Of a stretch of DNA of 43,320 bases, positions 1 through 7,489 are shown piece after piece. How positions within the stretch are numbered: the first letter of the stretch is position 1; each line of letters opens with the position of its first letter. The notes under the pieces are model-generated. The model saw only the letters and a list, made by a program, of their open reading frames with translations. It had not been told where the DNA came from and did no database searches. Made by a program: the position numbers and the translations under genes. Source of the DNA: JBBRCX01 sp038204465 (GTDB lineage: Bacteria; Planctomycetota; Phycisphaerae; Tepidisphaerales; Tepidisphaeraceae); assembly GCA_038204465.1 (NCBI GenBank), contig JBBRCX010000034.1, positions 1-43,320 of the forward strand. The letters run 5' to 3'.

Positions 1-1
1 C

Positions 2-184
2 TGGGACCCGAGCAAACCGGACGGCCAGCCGCGCCGCTGTCTTGACGTCAACCGCGCCTACAACGCGATCGGCTTTCGTGCCCGCACGTCGCTCGAAGAG
101 GGTTTGGGCAAGACCATCGACTGGTTCGACGCCAACATGAACGCACTCCCCGAGCGCGCCTTCGAATCCGCGGGTGCAAAGTAG
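2..184 (+). CDS. fcl: GDP-L-fucose synthase, C-terminal end (partial)
   Basis: An open frame enters from the left edge and stops at 182-184, giving 60 residues. It contains W-D-x-S-K-P-D-G-x-P-R followed by L-D-V-N-R and an L-E-E-G-L motif. This is the typical end of GDP-4-keto-6-deoxy-D-mannose 3,5-epimerase-4-reductase (Fcl/WcaG), the last enzyme of de novo GDP-L-fucose synthesis. The short-chain dehydrogenase/epimerase N-terminus, with its Rossmann motif and Y-x3-K catalytic pair, lies outside the window and cannot be checked. A sugar glycosyltransferase and a fucose-salvage enzyme follow on the same strand, which supports the call. Another NDP-sugar epimerase is the main alternative. Confidence 0.75.
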   Translation, partial: WDPSKPDGQPRRCLDVNRAYNAIGFRARTSLEEGLGKTIDWFDANMNALPERAFESAGAK

Positions 185-266
185 TTCCGCCACCGCTGCA
201 GCCGGTCGGAACGCGGTCCGCGCCGCTGGCAAATACCTTCCCGAAAACTCACAATCAAAAGCTGGC

Positions 267-1508
267 ATGCACGTCCTGATCCTCAACCAGACGTTCTACC
301 CCGACGTCGCGGCGACGGGACAGTTGATGTGGGACCTGGCGCGCCACCTGGAAAGGCGCGGGCATCGGATCACCGCCGTCACTTCGCGAAACTTTTACGG
401 CACGACCCGCCAGCACGACCTCGCCCATGAGTGGATCGGCGACATCGAGATTCACCGCCTGGGCGGCACCGCGCTCGGAAAGCGCAACCTGCTCTCCCGC
501 CTGCTCGATTTCGCCAGCTTCTACCTCGCTGCCGCTCGCCACCTGCAGAATCACCCGCTGCCGGACGTGGTCCTGTCGCTCACGAGCCCGCCGATGATCT
601 CGACGCTCGCGATGCTCCAGAAGCAGTTTCGGCGCCGCCCCGACGGGTCGCGGGTGCGGCTTGTCTACCACATGATGGACCTCTATCCCGAAGCCGCCGT
701 TGCGTCCGGTCTGATGCGGCCCGGCAATCCGATCGACCGCGCCCTCCATCGGCTGACCGCCCGCGCCCTGAAGCTCTCCGATGCGGTGATTACACTCGGC
801 GAAGATATGCGGCGCCGCCTCGAGCGCGATTACAGTGAAGCAGTAATTCCTCGATTGATACACGTCGTGCAACCGTGGGCGGATGGAAACGCCCTGTTTC
901 CGATGGCAGATGCCGCCAATCCGATGCGGGAAAACCTCGGTCTCAACGGCTCCTTCAACATCGTCTACTCGGGAAACCTCGGCGTCGCTCATGATCTCGA
1001 CACGATGCTCGCCGCGATGAAGCTGATGCGCGACGACGCCGATGCCCGCTGGGTTTTCATTGGCGGGGGCAAGCGGTTCGACTTGCTCCAGGAACAGGTT
1101 CGCGGGGCGGGGCTGGCCAACGCGCGCTTCTTCCCATTTCAGGAGCGCGACTCGCTGAACGAATCGCTCAACCTGGCCGACGTCCACCTGGTCAGTCAGC
1201 TTCCAAGCTTCACCGGCGTCGTCGTTCCCAGCAAGTTGTTCGGCATCCTCGCGGTTGGCAAACCCACGGTCATGATCGGCCCCGCGGACGCCGAGTGCTC
1301 GCGCGTGGTTGCGGCTGCGGATGCTGGATTCATCGTCGCAAACGGAGACGCCGACACGCTTGTCAGACGGCTGCGCCAACTCCGGAATGATCCCGCGCAG
1401 CGTGAGGCGATAGGCACGCGGGCACGCCGAGCATTCGAACAGAACTATGAGCAGCGTGTCGCGTGCGCGCGGATCGCTTCGATCCTAGAGCAAGCGGCCG
1501 CGCGGTAA
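267..1508 (+). CDS. Glycosyltransferase family 4, WbuB/WcaI-like
   Basis: A 413-residue GT-B fold glycosyltransferase, expected to transfer a sugar from a nucleotide donor onto a lipid-linked glycan at the cytoplasmic face of the membrane. The N-terminal half opens with the strand M-H-V-L-I-L-N-Q-T-F-Y-P-D, followed by a glycine/threonine turn (ATGQ). This is typical of WbuB/WcaI enzymes of capsule and colanic-acid-type clusters. The C-terminal half has Y-S-G-N-L-G-x-A-H-D-L-D near residue 234 and V-V-P-S-K-L-F-G-I-L-A-x-G-K-P near residue 320, the donor-binding part. The open frame reaches further upstream, but I chose the ATG at 267 because family similarity begins there; no clear ribosome-binding site precedes it. 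It sits between two GDP-fucose genes, so a fucosyltransferase or a neighbouring step is plausible, but its donor cannot be read from sequence. Confidence 0.88.
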   Translation: MHVLILNQTFYPDVAATGQLMWDLARHLERRGHRITAVTSRNFYGTTRQHDLAHEWIGDIEIHRLGGTALGKRNLLSRLLDFASFYLAAARHLQNHPLPDVVLSLTSPPMISTLAMLQKQFRRRPDGSRVRLVYHMMDLYPEAAVASGLMRPGNPIDRALHRLTARALKLSDAVITLGEDMRRRLERDYSEAVIPRLIHVVQPWADGNALFPMADAANPMRENLGLNGSFNIVYSGNLGVAHDLDTMLAAMKLMRDDADARWVFIGGGKRFDLLQEQVRGAGLANARFFPFQERDSLNESLNLADVHLVSQLPSFTGVVVPSKLFGILAVGKPTVMIGPADAECSRVVAAADAGFIVANGDADTLVRRLRQLRNDPAQREAIGTRARRAFEQNYEQRVACARIASILEQAAAR

Positions 1509-1522
1509 AGGACGGGAAAGAA

Positions 1523-4500
1523 TTGAAGGACCGCTCGGTGTGGAACTCGTTGCAGGTGGCGATGCAGGCCAACGCCGCCGCCTATCGCCACGCTCTGCAG
1601 ACGAGCGTGCCCGGCGAGTGCTGGGATTTCCTGATCCTTACCGCCGCCAACGAAAAACAGGCCGAAGGCTACCGCCAGGAACTGGCGCTGCGTGACCGCG
1701 CGGTCGGGCCAGCCGGTGCGTTCTTTCCCGCCATCCAGCATAGCGTCGTCGTTCCAGACCCACCGGGCCCGCGCATCGGCTCCGGTGGCGCCACGCTCGC
1801 CGCGTTGCGCCACCTGTTCGACCAGCACGGCGTACGATCGTCGGACCTGGACCATCTGCGCATCCTCCTCATCCACTCCGGCGGAATGAGCCAGCGTCTC
1901 CCAGCCTACTCGCCGCTCGGCAAGATCTTCGCTGCCTTGCCGCTGCTGCGCCCGGACGGACAGATCGCGACGCTTTTCGACCACCTGTATCTGACGCTCG
2001 CCGGCCTGCCCGAGCGGCTCGGGCCCGGAATGCTGGTCGTTGCAGGCGACGTGTTTCTTCTGTTCGATCATCGGCATGTCTCTGCGCCGGCCGCGGGCGT
2101 AACGGCACTCAGCATCCGGGTGGATGCCGAGATGGGTCGGGGGCATGGTGTATTCGTCATCGACCCGAAGCAGCGCATCCGCAAGACGCTTCAGAAGGTT
2201 TCGGTTGATGCGATGCGCAGCGAAGGCGCAGCCGACGAGCGCGACCGTGTGCTGATCGACACCGGCTTGCTCTTCTTTGACGCCGGCATCACCCGCGGCC
2301 TGGCTGAGCTGAAGTCGCGAGGAAGCATCGATCTCTACGAGGACATGACCGTCGCCCTGGCCGCCGCGACCGAGGAGCGTTCGTATCTCAGCGGCGGATC
2401 TCGCCCCGTGCGGCGTCTGCTCTGGCGCAAGCTTCACGGCGTGCCGTTTCAAGTCCAGCAGCTCGAAGGCCAGTTCCTGCACCTGGGCACGACCCGACAG
2501 TTTCGCGACTCAATGGTCGGCCACGACCAGAGCCCTGCGGCGCAGCTTTTCCAACAGAACATCCTGGCCCGCAGCGAGTGGCCGCCGGCAGAGGGCGCGC
2601 GCGTGTACCACAGCCTGCTTCTCGCGGATGGGGGCGAGACAGGAACGATCGCGCGCGATTCCGTCGTCGAGCACAGTCTATTGCGCGGGGCGGTACACGT
2701 CGGCGTCGGAAGCGTCATCAGCCAGAGCGCTGCCAGCGGTCCGCTAACGCTCGCCCCGCAACGATTGCTGTTTCAGGTTCCGGTTCAAATCGGGGAGTCG
2801 GGGCGTCGCCCGCGCGCACGCGGGGCATCGCCTGCCTCCGCCGCCATACCGCCTGAGACCACATCCGTCTGGTTCGCCCATGTCCTCTGCGGCGTCGACG
2901 ACGACTTCAAAGGCCGGCTGATCGATCAAAAGTGCCGCTATCTCAACGAGCCGATCAAGCCGTGGCTGGAGTCAAAGGGGATCACCGCCGCAGATGTCTG
3001 GCCCAGGATACGCGCAGGCGACCGCGGCCTGTGGAACGCGATGCTTTTCCCGGCCACCGCCCACCGGAGTGGCGTCCGCTTCGCCGTCGAGGTGCTGGAA
3101 GCCGGAAAGCTCTCGGCGGCGGCACGCAGGAAGTGGCGGGCCTCGAAACGTTACTCGATGGCGATGCTGCTCCAGAGCGCGGATCCACTCGCGCTGATCG
3201 AGCACCGCGACGTGATCTCCGCGCGGCTGCAGACCGCCAGCCTCCTCGAAGCGGTCTCGCGCGGGGATGACACGCCGACCGACGCGCTGCTGGGCCGATA
3301 TGTCACGCCCACCGCATACTTCGCCGCGCTGGACAGCCTCGGCGAATTCGCCCGTCCGCGGCCCTCCGATGCGAGTGTTGCCCTTCAGCAGGCCCGCGCC
3401 CTCTGGGCCGGTGCACAGCTGCTGCAGCGGCCCGATCATCCGGCGGCGGACCGGGCCCGCCCTCAGATCGAACCCTTGCGCATCGCCGCCTTCGCGAAGG
3501 TCGCCGAGGCCAGCGAGATCGGCTACCGCAGCGTTGACATCGCCACGGCGCCGCGCGGGAAGCTATCCCCCGACACGGAAGTGACCGCCAGCGCGCCGGT
3601 CCGGCTTGACCTCGCGGGCGGATGGAGTGACACACCGCCTTATTGCTTCGAGCGCGGCGGGCACGTCGTGAACGTTTCGATCAACCTCGATGGCCGCCCC
3701 CCCGTCGCCGCGATCGTCCGCACGCTGCATGAGCCGAAGTTGATCCTGGAGAGCCACGATCTCGGGAAACAGGTCGAGATCGATCGAGTAGACCCGGCCG
3801 CTGGAGTTGATGTCCGAGACCCGTTCGCGCTGCACAAGGTCGCGCTGCGCATGACCGGTCTGCTGCCGGAGGAGCATTCCGACGTTTCCGCGCATTTGCG
3901 GTCGCTTGGGGCAGGTGTGCACGTCATCACCGAGTCGCGCGTGCCGAAGGGCTCTGGATTGGGGACCAGCAGCATCCTCGGTGCGACCCTGCTGGCGGCG
4001 CTTCAGCGCGTCCGAGGCTCTGAGCCAAGCATCCCCGACCTGGTCGAGCAGACGCTTCTTCTCGAACAGCGACTGAGTACGGGCGGCGGCTGGCAGGATC
4101 AGGTCGGCGGGATTGCGCCGGGAGTGAAATCGACGATCACTGAGCCGGGGGTCCCGCAGCGGCCGATGATCGAGTCGCTCGAACTCTCCGATCAGCAGTA
4201 CAAGGAATTGGAGGACCGGCTTGTTGTCTACTATTCAGGCCAGCAGCGGCTCGCCCGCGACATCCTGCGCCGGGTGATGGGCCGGTGGCTGGCGCGCGAG
4301 CCGGCCGGGGTCATGCTCACCGGGGCGCTGAAGCGCGGCGCCGCCGATCTTCGCACCGCGTTGCTGAAGAGCCGCTGGCGGGCAGCGGGACGCGAGATCG
4401 CGCGCTACTGGCGGATCAAGAAAGAGCTTTTTCCCGGCAGCACGACCCCATCAATCGACCTGCTTTTTCTGGAGACGCAGCGCGATTACCTCGCCGCCGG

Positions 4501-4678
4501 CCTCTCCGGCGCGGGCGGCGGCGGCTTTGCGTACTTCCTGTGCAAGGATGCGGGGCAGGCTGGGCGACTTCGCGATCGGCTCACGGAGCACGCGGGCCGG
4601 CCCGGATCGCTGGGCAGCGTGTACGCGACGCAAATCAACCGCGATGGGTTGATGGTGCGATCGAAGCGGCTGCGATAG
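1523..4678 (+). CDS. fkp: Bifunctional fucokinase / L-fucose-1-phosphate guanylyltransferase
   Basis: About 1051 residues. Fkp-type enzymes phosphorylate free L-fucose with ATP and then make GDP-L-fucose with GTP, the salvage route. The N-terminal pyrophosphorylase domain carries R-I-G-S-G-G-A-T near residue 85. The C-terminal GHMP kinase has V-R-L-D-L-A-G-G-W-S-D near 690, the ATP loop P-K-G-S-G-L-G-T-S-S near 806, Q-D-Q-V-G-G, and G-A-G-G-G-G-F near 995. The domain order matches Bacteroides Fkp and plant FKGP, and the length is a little above Fkp (about 950). The first in-frame ATG (1463) would overlap the previous gene by 46 bases. I prefer the TTG at 1523, which has AAAGGA about 11 bases upstream; ATG 1562 is also possible. 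Loss of the guanylyltransferase activity, leaving only a sugar kinase, cannot be excluded. Confidence 0.88.
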   Translation: MKDRSVWNSLQVAMQANAAAYRHALQTSVPGECWDFLILTAANEKQAEGYRQELALRDRAVGPAGAFFPAIQHSVVVPDPPGPRIGSGGATLAALRHLFDQHGVRSSDLDHLRILLIHSGGMSQRLPAYSPLGKIFAALPLLRPDGQIATLFDHLYLTLAGLPERLGPGMLVVAGDVFLLFDHRHVSAPAAGVTALSIRVDAEMGRGHGVFVIDPKQRIRKTLQKVSVDAMRSEGAADERDRVLIDTGLLFFDAGITRGLAELKSRGSIDLYEDMTVALAAATEERSYLSGGSRPVRRLLWRKLHGVPFQVQQLEGQFLHLGTTRQFRDSMVGHDQSPAAQLFQQNILARSEWPPAEGARVYHSLLLADGGETGTIARDSVVEHSLLRGAVHVGVGSVISQSAASGPLTLAPQRLLFQVPVQIGESGRRPRARGASPASAAIPPETTSVWFAHVLCGVDDDFKGRLIDQKCRYLNEPIKPWLESKGITAADVWPRIRAGDRGLWNAMLFPATAHRSGVRFAVEVLEAGKLSAAARRKWRASKRYSMAMLLQSADPLALIEHRDVISARLQTASLLEAVSRGDDTPTDALLGRYVTPTAYFAALDSLGEFARPRPSDASVALQQARALWAGAQLLQRPDHPAADRARPQIEPLRIAAFAKVAEASEIGYRSVDIATAPRGKLSPDTEVTASAPVRLDLAGGWSDTPPYCFERGGHVVNVSINLDGRPPVAAIVRTLHEPKLILESHDLGKQVEIDRVDPAAGVDVRDPFALHKVALRMTGLLPEEHSDVSAHLRSLGAGVHVITESRVPKGSGLGTSSILGATLLAALQRVRGSEPSIPDLVEQTLLLEQRLSTGGGWQDQVGGIAPGVKSTITEPGVPQRPMIESLELSDQQYKELEDRLVVYYSGQQRLARDILRRVMGRWLAREPAGVMLTGALKRGAADLRTALLKSRWRAAGREIARYWRIKKELFPGSTTPSIDLLFLETQRDYLAAGLSGAGGGGFAYFLCKDAGQAGRLRDRLTEHAGRPGSLGSVYATQINRDGLMVRSKRLR

Positions 4679-4705
4679 AACAACGCCAACATTGCGGAGA
4701 ACTCA

Positions 4706-4825
4706 ATGCGAATCCTCGTGCTACTGCTCCTGTCGTTGTCCGGCCTCGCTTGCGAAAAGAACATCCACGAGGCGCGCACTCCGTCGCGCGCAGGGCCGGT
4801 TGCAACGCTTTCACACGATGGATGA
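4706..4825 (+). CDS. Small lipoprotein candidate (39 aa)
   Basis: An ATG at 4706 follows a good ribosome-binding site (GGAGA, 4695-4700 region). It opens a 39-residue frame with a hydrophobic leader and the lipobox L-S-G-L-A-C, so a mature lipoprotein of about 24 residues starting at Cys-16 is predicted. The mature part is short, polar and proline/arginine-containing, and I recognise no family. It lies 27 bases after fkp on the same strand and could be co-transcribed. Its last 15 bases overlap the 3' end of the convergent kinase gene. It could be a real small envelope lipoprotein of the entericidin size class or the surviving 5' end of a longer, truncated lipoprotein gene. Support is the ribosome-binding site plus the textbook signal sequence only. 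Confidence 0.45.
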   Translation: MRILVLLLLSLSGLACEKNIHEARTPSRAGPVATLSHDG

Positions 4826-5746
4826 CATGCGCTCGATCGCGCCCAGCGTCATCTTCAGGTATTCCGAGCCGAATAGCCGCAGGTGGTTGAGCAGGCTGTA
4901 GAGCTGATAGACCGGCTTGCGCACGCGGTGATACTCATTCGGCAGCCGATGCACCTGCTGGTATGCCTTCAGAAACGTGGGGGTCACGGTGTGGAATAGT
5001 TCTAGGTAAGCAAGCTCCGCCTCCGCGTGCGCGTATTTGCAGTTGGGATCCAGCAGAGCGGTGATTCGCCACTTCCCTTTATCGTCGGGCTTTGCAAGCA
5101 CGTTCGTCGCCCAGATGTCCCAATGAACGAGCCGCGGGCAGTCTTCATGGGCGAGCAACTGTCCGAGCCGCTCGTGCACCTTCGCGACGACTTTGCGCGG
5201 CTTGTTCGGCAGCGCAGGCGATTTCTCCAGCTCCTGCCAGATCGGCTCGAAAATGTCGCGGTAACAGTCCGACCAGTGCTCGAACTGTCTGCTCTCCTGT
5301 GCCGTCGCGCGGGTGTAGTGCGTGGCGGTCTGCGCGTGCAGGGTCAGCACGAGTGAAGCCAGGTGTGCCTGGAGATCATCGAAATCGTCAGCGCCGCATG
5401 CCGCCTTTGCGGCGGCAAGGTCGACGCCTTCGACAAACTGCATGAGGATGTAGCTGAAAGGGCGCTCGAGCGTCCCGATGTGGCACAGATAAACTTCCGG
5501 AACAGGAAGCCCCAGGCTGCGCATGAGCTTCAACTGATGCGCTTCATCCGCATGGGCGCGATCAACCCGATGCGGCGTGATTTTAAGGACGGCTTTCTGC
5601 TTATCGCGTGTGGTGAGCGCGAGGGTCGTGTTGATGCTGCCGCCCGTGAGCGGCGTCATCTCGTCGAGCTCCGCCGACGTGCCCGCCCAGTCCTGCACGA
5701 CCGAGCGGAGCGTCTGCCATGAGATGTCAATCTCGTTGGCTGACAT
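4811..5746 (-). CDS. Fructosamine kinase family protein
   Basis: 311 residues with the protein-kinase-like/APH fold. G-G-S-I-N-T-T near residue 37 is the nucleotide loop, and K-I (from V-L-K-I-T) supplies the ATP lysine. L-V-H-W-D-I-W-A-T-N is the catalytic loop, where fructosamine kinases usually have H-G-D, so Trp replaces Gly. The metal-binding D-P-N is followed by Y-x-H-x-E-x-E-L-A-x-L-E-L-F. The C-terminus has the Y-Q-L-Y-x-L-L-N-H-L-R-L-F-G signature typical of fructosamine/ketoamine kinases rather than antibiotic kinases. Members phosphorylate ketoamine adducts of glycated proteins or amino acids, a repair role. The frame extends upstream to 6088 without similarity, so I chose the ATG at 5746. 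It runs in the same direction as hyuA and hyuB upstream, about 100 bases away, without an obvious functional link. Confidence 0.8.
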   Translation of the reverse strand: MSANEIDISWQTLRSVVQDWAGTSAELDEMTPLTGGSINTTLALTTRDKQKAVLKITPHRVDRAHADEAHQLKLMRSLGLPVPEVYLCHIGTLERPFSYILMQFVEGVDLAAAKAACGADDFDDLQAHLASLVLTLHAQTATHYTRATAQESRQFEHWSDCYRDIFEPIWQELEKSPALPNKPRKVVAKVHERLGQLLAHEDCPRLVHWDIWATNVLAKPDDKGKWRITALLDPNCKYAHAEAELAYLELFHTVTPTFLKAYQQVHRLPNEYHRVRKPVYQLYSLLNHLRLFGSEYLKMTLGAIERMSSIV

Positions 5747-5849
5747 CTTAAAACGATGCCGGCCATCATCGTCTGTGAGCGGCCGATTCTCAACCTCACA
5801 ATCCAGTTGATTCGTAAGGCGCTTAATTCGCGAAGCCGCGCAACAGCGA

Positions 5850-7400
5850 TCAGGCGCCGCCCCAACCGCCGCCGCCAGGAGTCTGAACGCGCAGTCGCTC
5901 GCCACGCCGCAGCACAAATCTGGACTTTCCGCCCAGCCTGGTCGTCGAGCCATCCGCATAAACGAGTGAGTTCTCGCCGCGGCTCGCCGACGCTCCACCG
6001 TTAATTCCATAAGGCGACAAGACCCGGCGATCGCTGAGCAGGGTCCCTTCGCAGTCTTGCAGCGCCTCCAACTCGCGGATGGTTCCATCGCCGCCGGAAA
6101 AACGACCCGCGCCCCCCGTTTTCGCGGCGCGCTCGAAGCGCCGGACGCGCAGCGGATATTGAATCTCGATCGCCTCCGCCGGCGTGTTCAGCGTGTTGGT
6201 CATGTGGCACTGGATCGACGATTCGCCGTTATAACCCGGCCCCGCGCCGGTGCCGCCGCCAACGGTTTCGTAATAGGTCCACCCGTTTCCCCCCAGCGCA
6301 ATGCTGTTCATCGTGCCGCAGCTTGCGGCCGGGATTCGATCGGGCAGCGCCGCGGCAAGCGCGCCGAAGAGGACATCGACGATCCGCTGGCTCGCCTCCA
6401 CGTTCCCCGCAACGACTGCCGCCGGATAGACCGCGTGGACAACCGTCCCGGGCTCGCTCAGCACGTCGATGTTGCGAAAACAGCCGCCGTTAAGCGGCAT
6501 CTGCTCGTCCAGCAGGCAGGCGAAGCAATAGTAGACCGCTGATTTAGTCACCGCCTCCGGACAGTTGACGCAGCCGGGAACCTGTCGATCGCTTGCGCGC
6601 AAATCGATCACCGCTCGATCGCGAACAATCCTGAGCTTCACCCGGATCGTCACCGGGCCGCTCCCGGCGCCGTCATCGTCCAGCGCATCTTCGAAATACC
6701 AGTCGCCGTCCGGAATGGCGATGATGGTCTGGGCCATGAACTTCTGCGAATAATCGAGCAGCGCCGCGCCGTAGTGTGACAGCACTTCACGCCCCTGCCG
6801 CTGCAGCATTGAGTGAATCGCGCGCGATCCGACCAGATTGGCCGCCGTCTGCGCCTCCAGGTCCCCCACTCGTTCCTCGGGCGTTCGCACCGCCGACAGG
6901 ATGCGCTCGAGCAAGGTTTCGTTGCGAGCGCCTGCGCAATACAGCAGCGAAGGCTCGATCCGAATTCCCTCCTCATCGATATGCCGGCTCAACGTCATCG
7001 AGCCTGGGCTGATGCCCCCAACGTCGGAGTGATGCGCCCGGCTCGCGGCGTAGCCTGCAAGGGCCCCATCGTGATAGATCGGAGTGACCAGCGTGATATC
7101 CGGCAGGTGTGTCCCGCCCGCGAAGGGATCATTCACAATCGCGACGTCGCCCTCGCTCAGCGCGCCCAGACGCTCTCGCACTGCCGTCACCGAAGCCGGC
7201 ATCGAGCCGAGATGGACAGGAATATGTGCGGCCTGGGCAAGCAACTCGCCTCCGGCATTGAACAGCGCGCACGAGAAATCTCGCCGCTCCTTGATGTTCG
7301 CGGAGAACGCCAGGCGCTGCAGCGTGATCCCCATCTCATCCGCCGCCGCCTCCAGGAAGTTGCGCGTCAGTTCCAGCTCAATAGGGTCAATCGCCATCAT
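5850..7400 (-). CDS. hyuB: Hydantoinase B / oxoprolinase family protein
   Basis: 516 residues of the hydantoinase B / 5-oxoprolinase beta family. Signs are the start I-D-P-I-E-L-E-L-T-R-N-F-L-E-A-A-A-D-E-M-G, the S-C-A-L-F-N segment, H-I-P-V-H-L-G-S-M, the G-G-T-H-L-P-D-I segment, and a C-terminal R-x-G-G-A-G-rich stretch ending in P-G-G-G-G-W-G. This subunit works with HyuA in ATP-dependent opening of hydantoin, 5-oxoproline or related substrates, or in acetone/acetophenone carboxylation. The substrate cannot be told from sequence. Two tandem ATG codons lie at 7400 and 7397, and either could start translation. It is downstream of hyuA on the same strand with 89 bases between them. That gap holds a GC-rich palindrome, so the pair may not be tightly translationally coupled. 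Confidence 0.9.
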   Translation of the reverse strand: MMAIDPIELELTRNFLEAAADEMGITLQRLAFSANIKERRDFSCALFNAGGELLAQAAHIPVHLGSMPASVTAVRERLGALSEGDVAIVNDPFAGGTHLPDITLVTPIYHDGALAGYAASRAHHSDVGGISPGSMTLSRHIDEEGIRIEPSLLYCAGARNETLLERILSAVRTPEERVGDLEAQTAANLVGSRAIHSMLQRQGREVLSHYGAALLDYSQKFMAQTIIAIPDGDWYFEDALDDDGAGSGPVTIRVKLRIVRDRAVIDLRASDRQVPGCVNCPEAVTKSAVYYCFACLLDEQMPLNGGCFRNIDVLSEPGTVVHAVYPAAVVAGNVEASQRIVDVLFGALAAALPDRIPAASCGTMNSIALGGNGWTYYETVGGGTGAGPGYNGESSIQCHMTNTLNTPAEAIEIQYPLRVRRFERAAKTGGAGRFSGGDGTIRELEALQDCEGTLLSDRRVLSPYGINGGASASRGENSLVYADGSTTRLGGKSRFVLRRGERLRVQTPGGGGWGGA

Positions 7401-7448
7401 GAAAAGTCCATGCTGCTGCTGGATTCCAAACCCATTGGGCCTGTCCGG

Positions 7449-7465
7449 GCGGGTTTCAAACCCGC
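7449..7465. repeat. GC-rich palindrome between hyuA and hyuB
   Basis: A 17-base near-perfect palindrome, GCGGGTTTCAAACCCGC, lies inside the 89-base gap of the hyuA-hyuB pair. The same core, GGGTTTGAAACCC, recurs at 20389-20401 beside another gene end. This suggests a dispersed intergenic element of REP type rather than a gene-specific operator. A dyad this tight would fold poorly as an RNA hairpin because the loop is one base, so a DNA-level or repeat-family role is more likely than a terminator. Confidence 0.55.
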
Positions 7466-7489
7466 GCTCGCTGGGGCCATCAACCACAC

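Noticed and set aside
255..1379. A 374-codon open frame on the - strand opposite the first glycosyltransferase
   Set aside because: It is a shadow of high GC coding DNA. The + strand protein has clear family motifs and the - strand translation is Arg/Gly/Val-rich without any.
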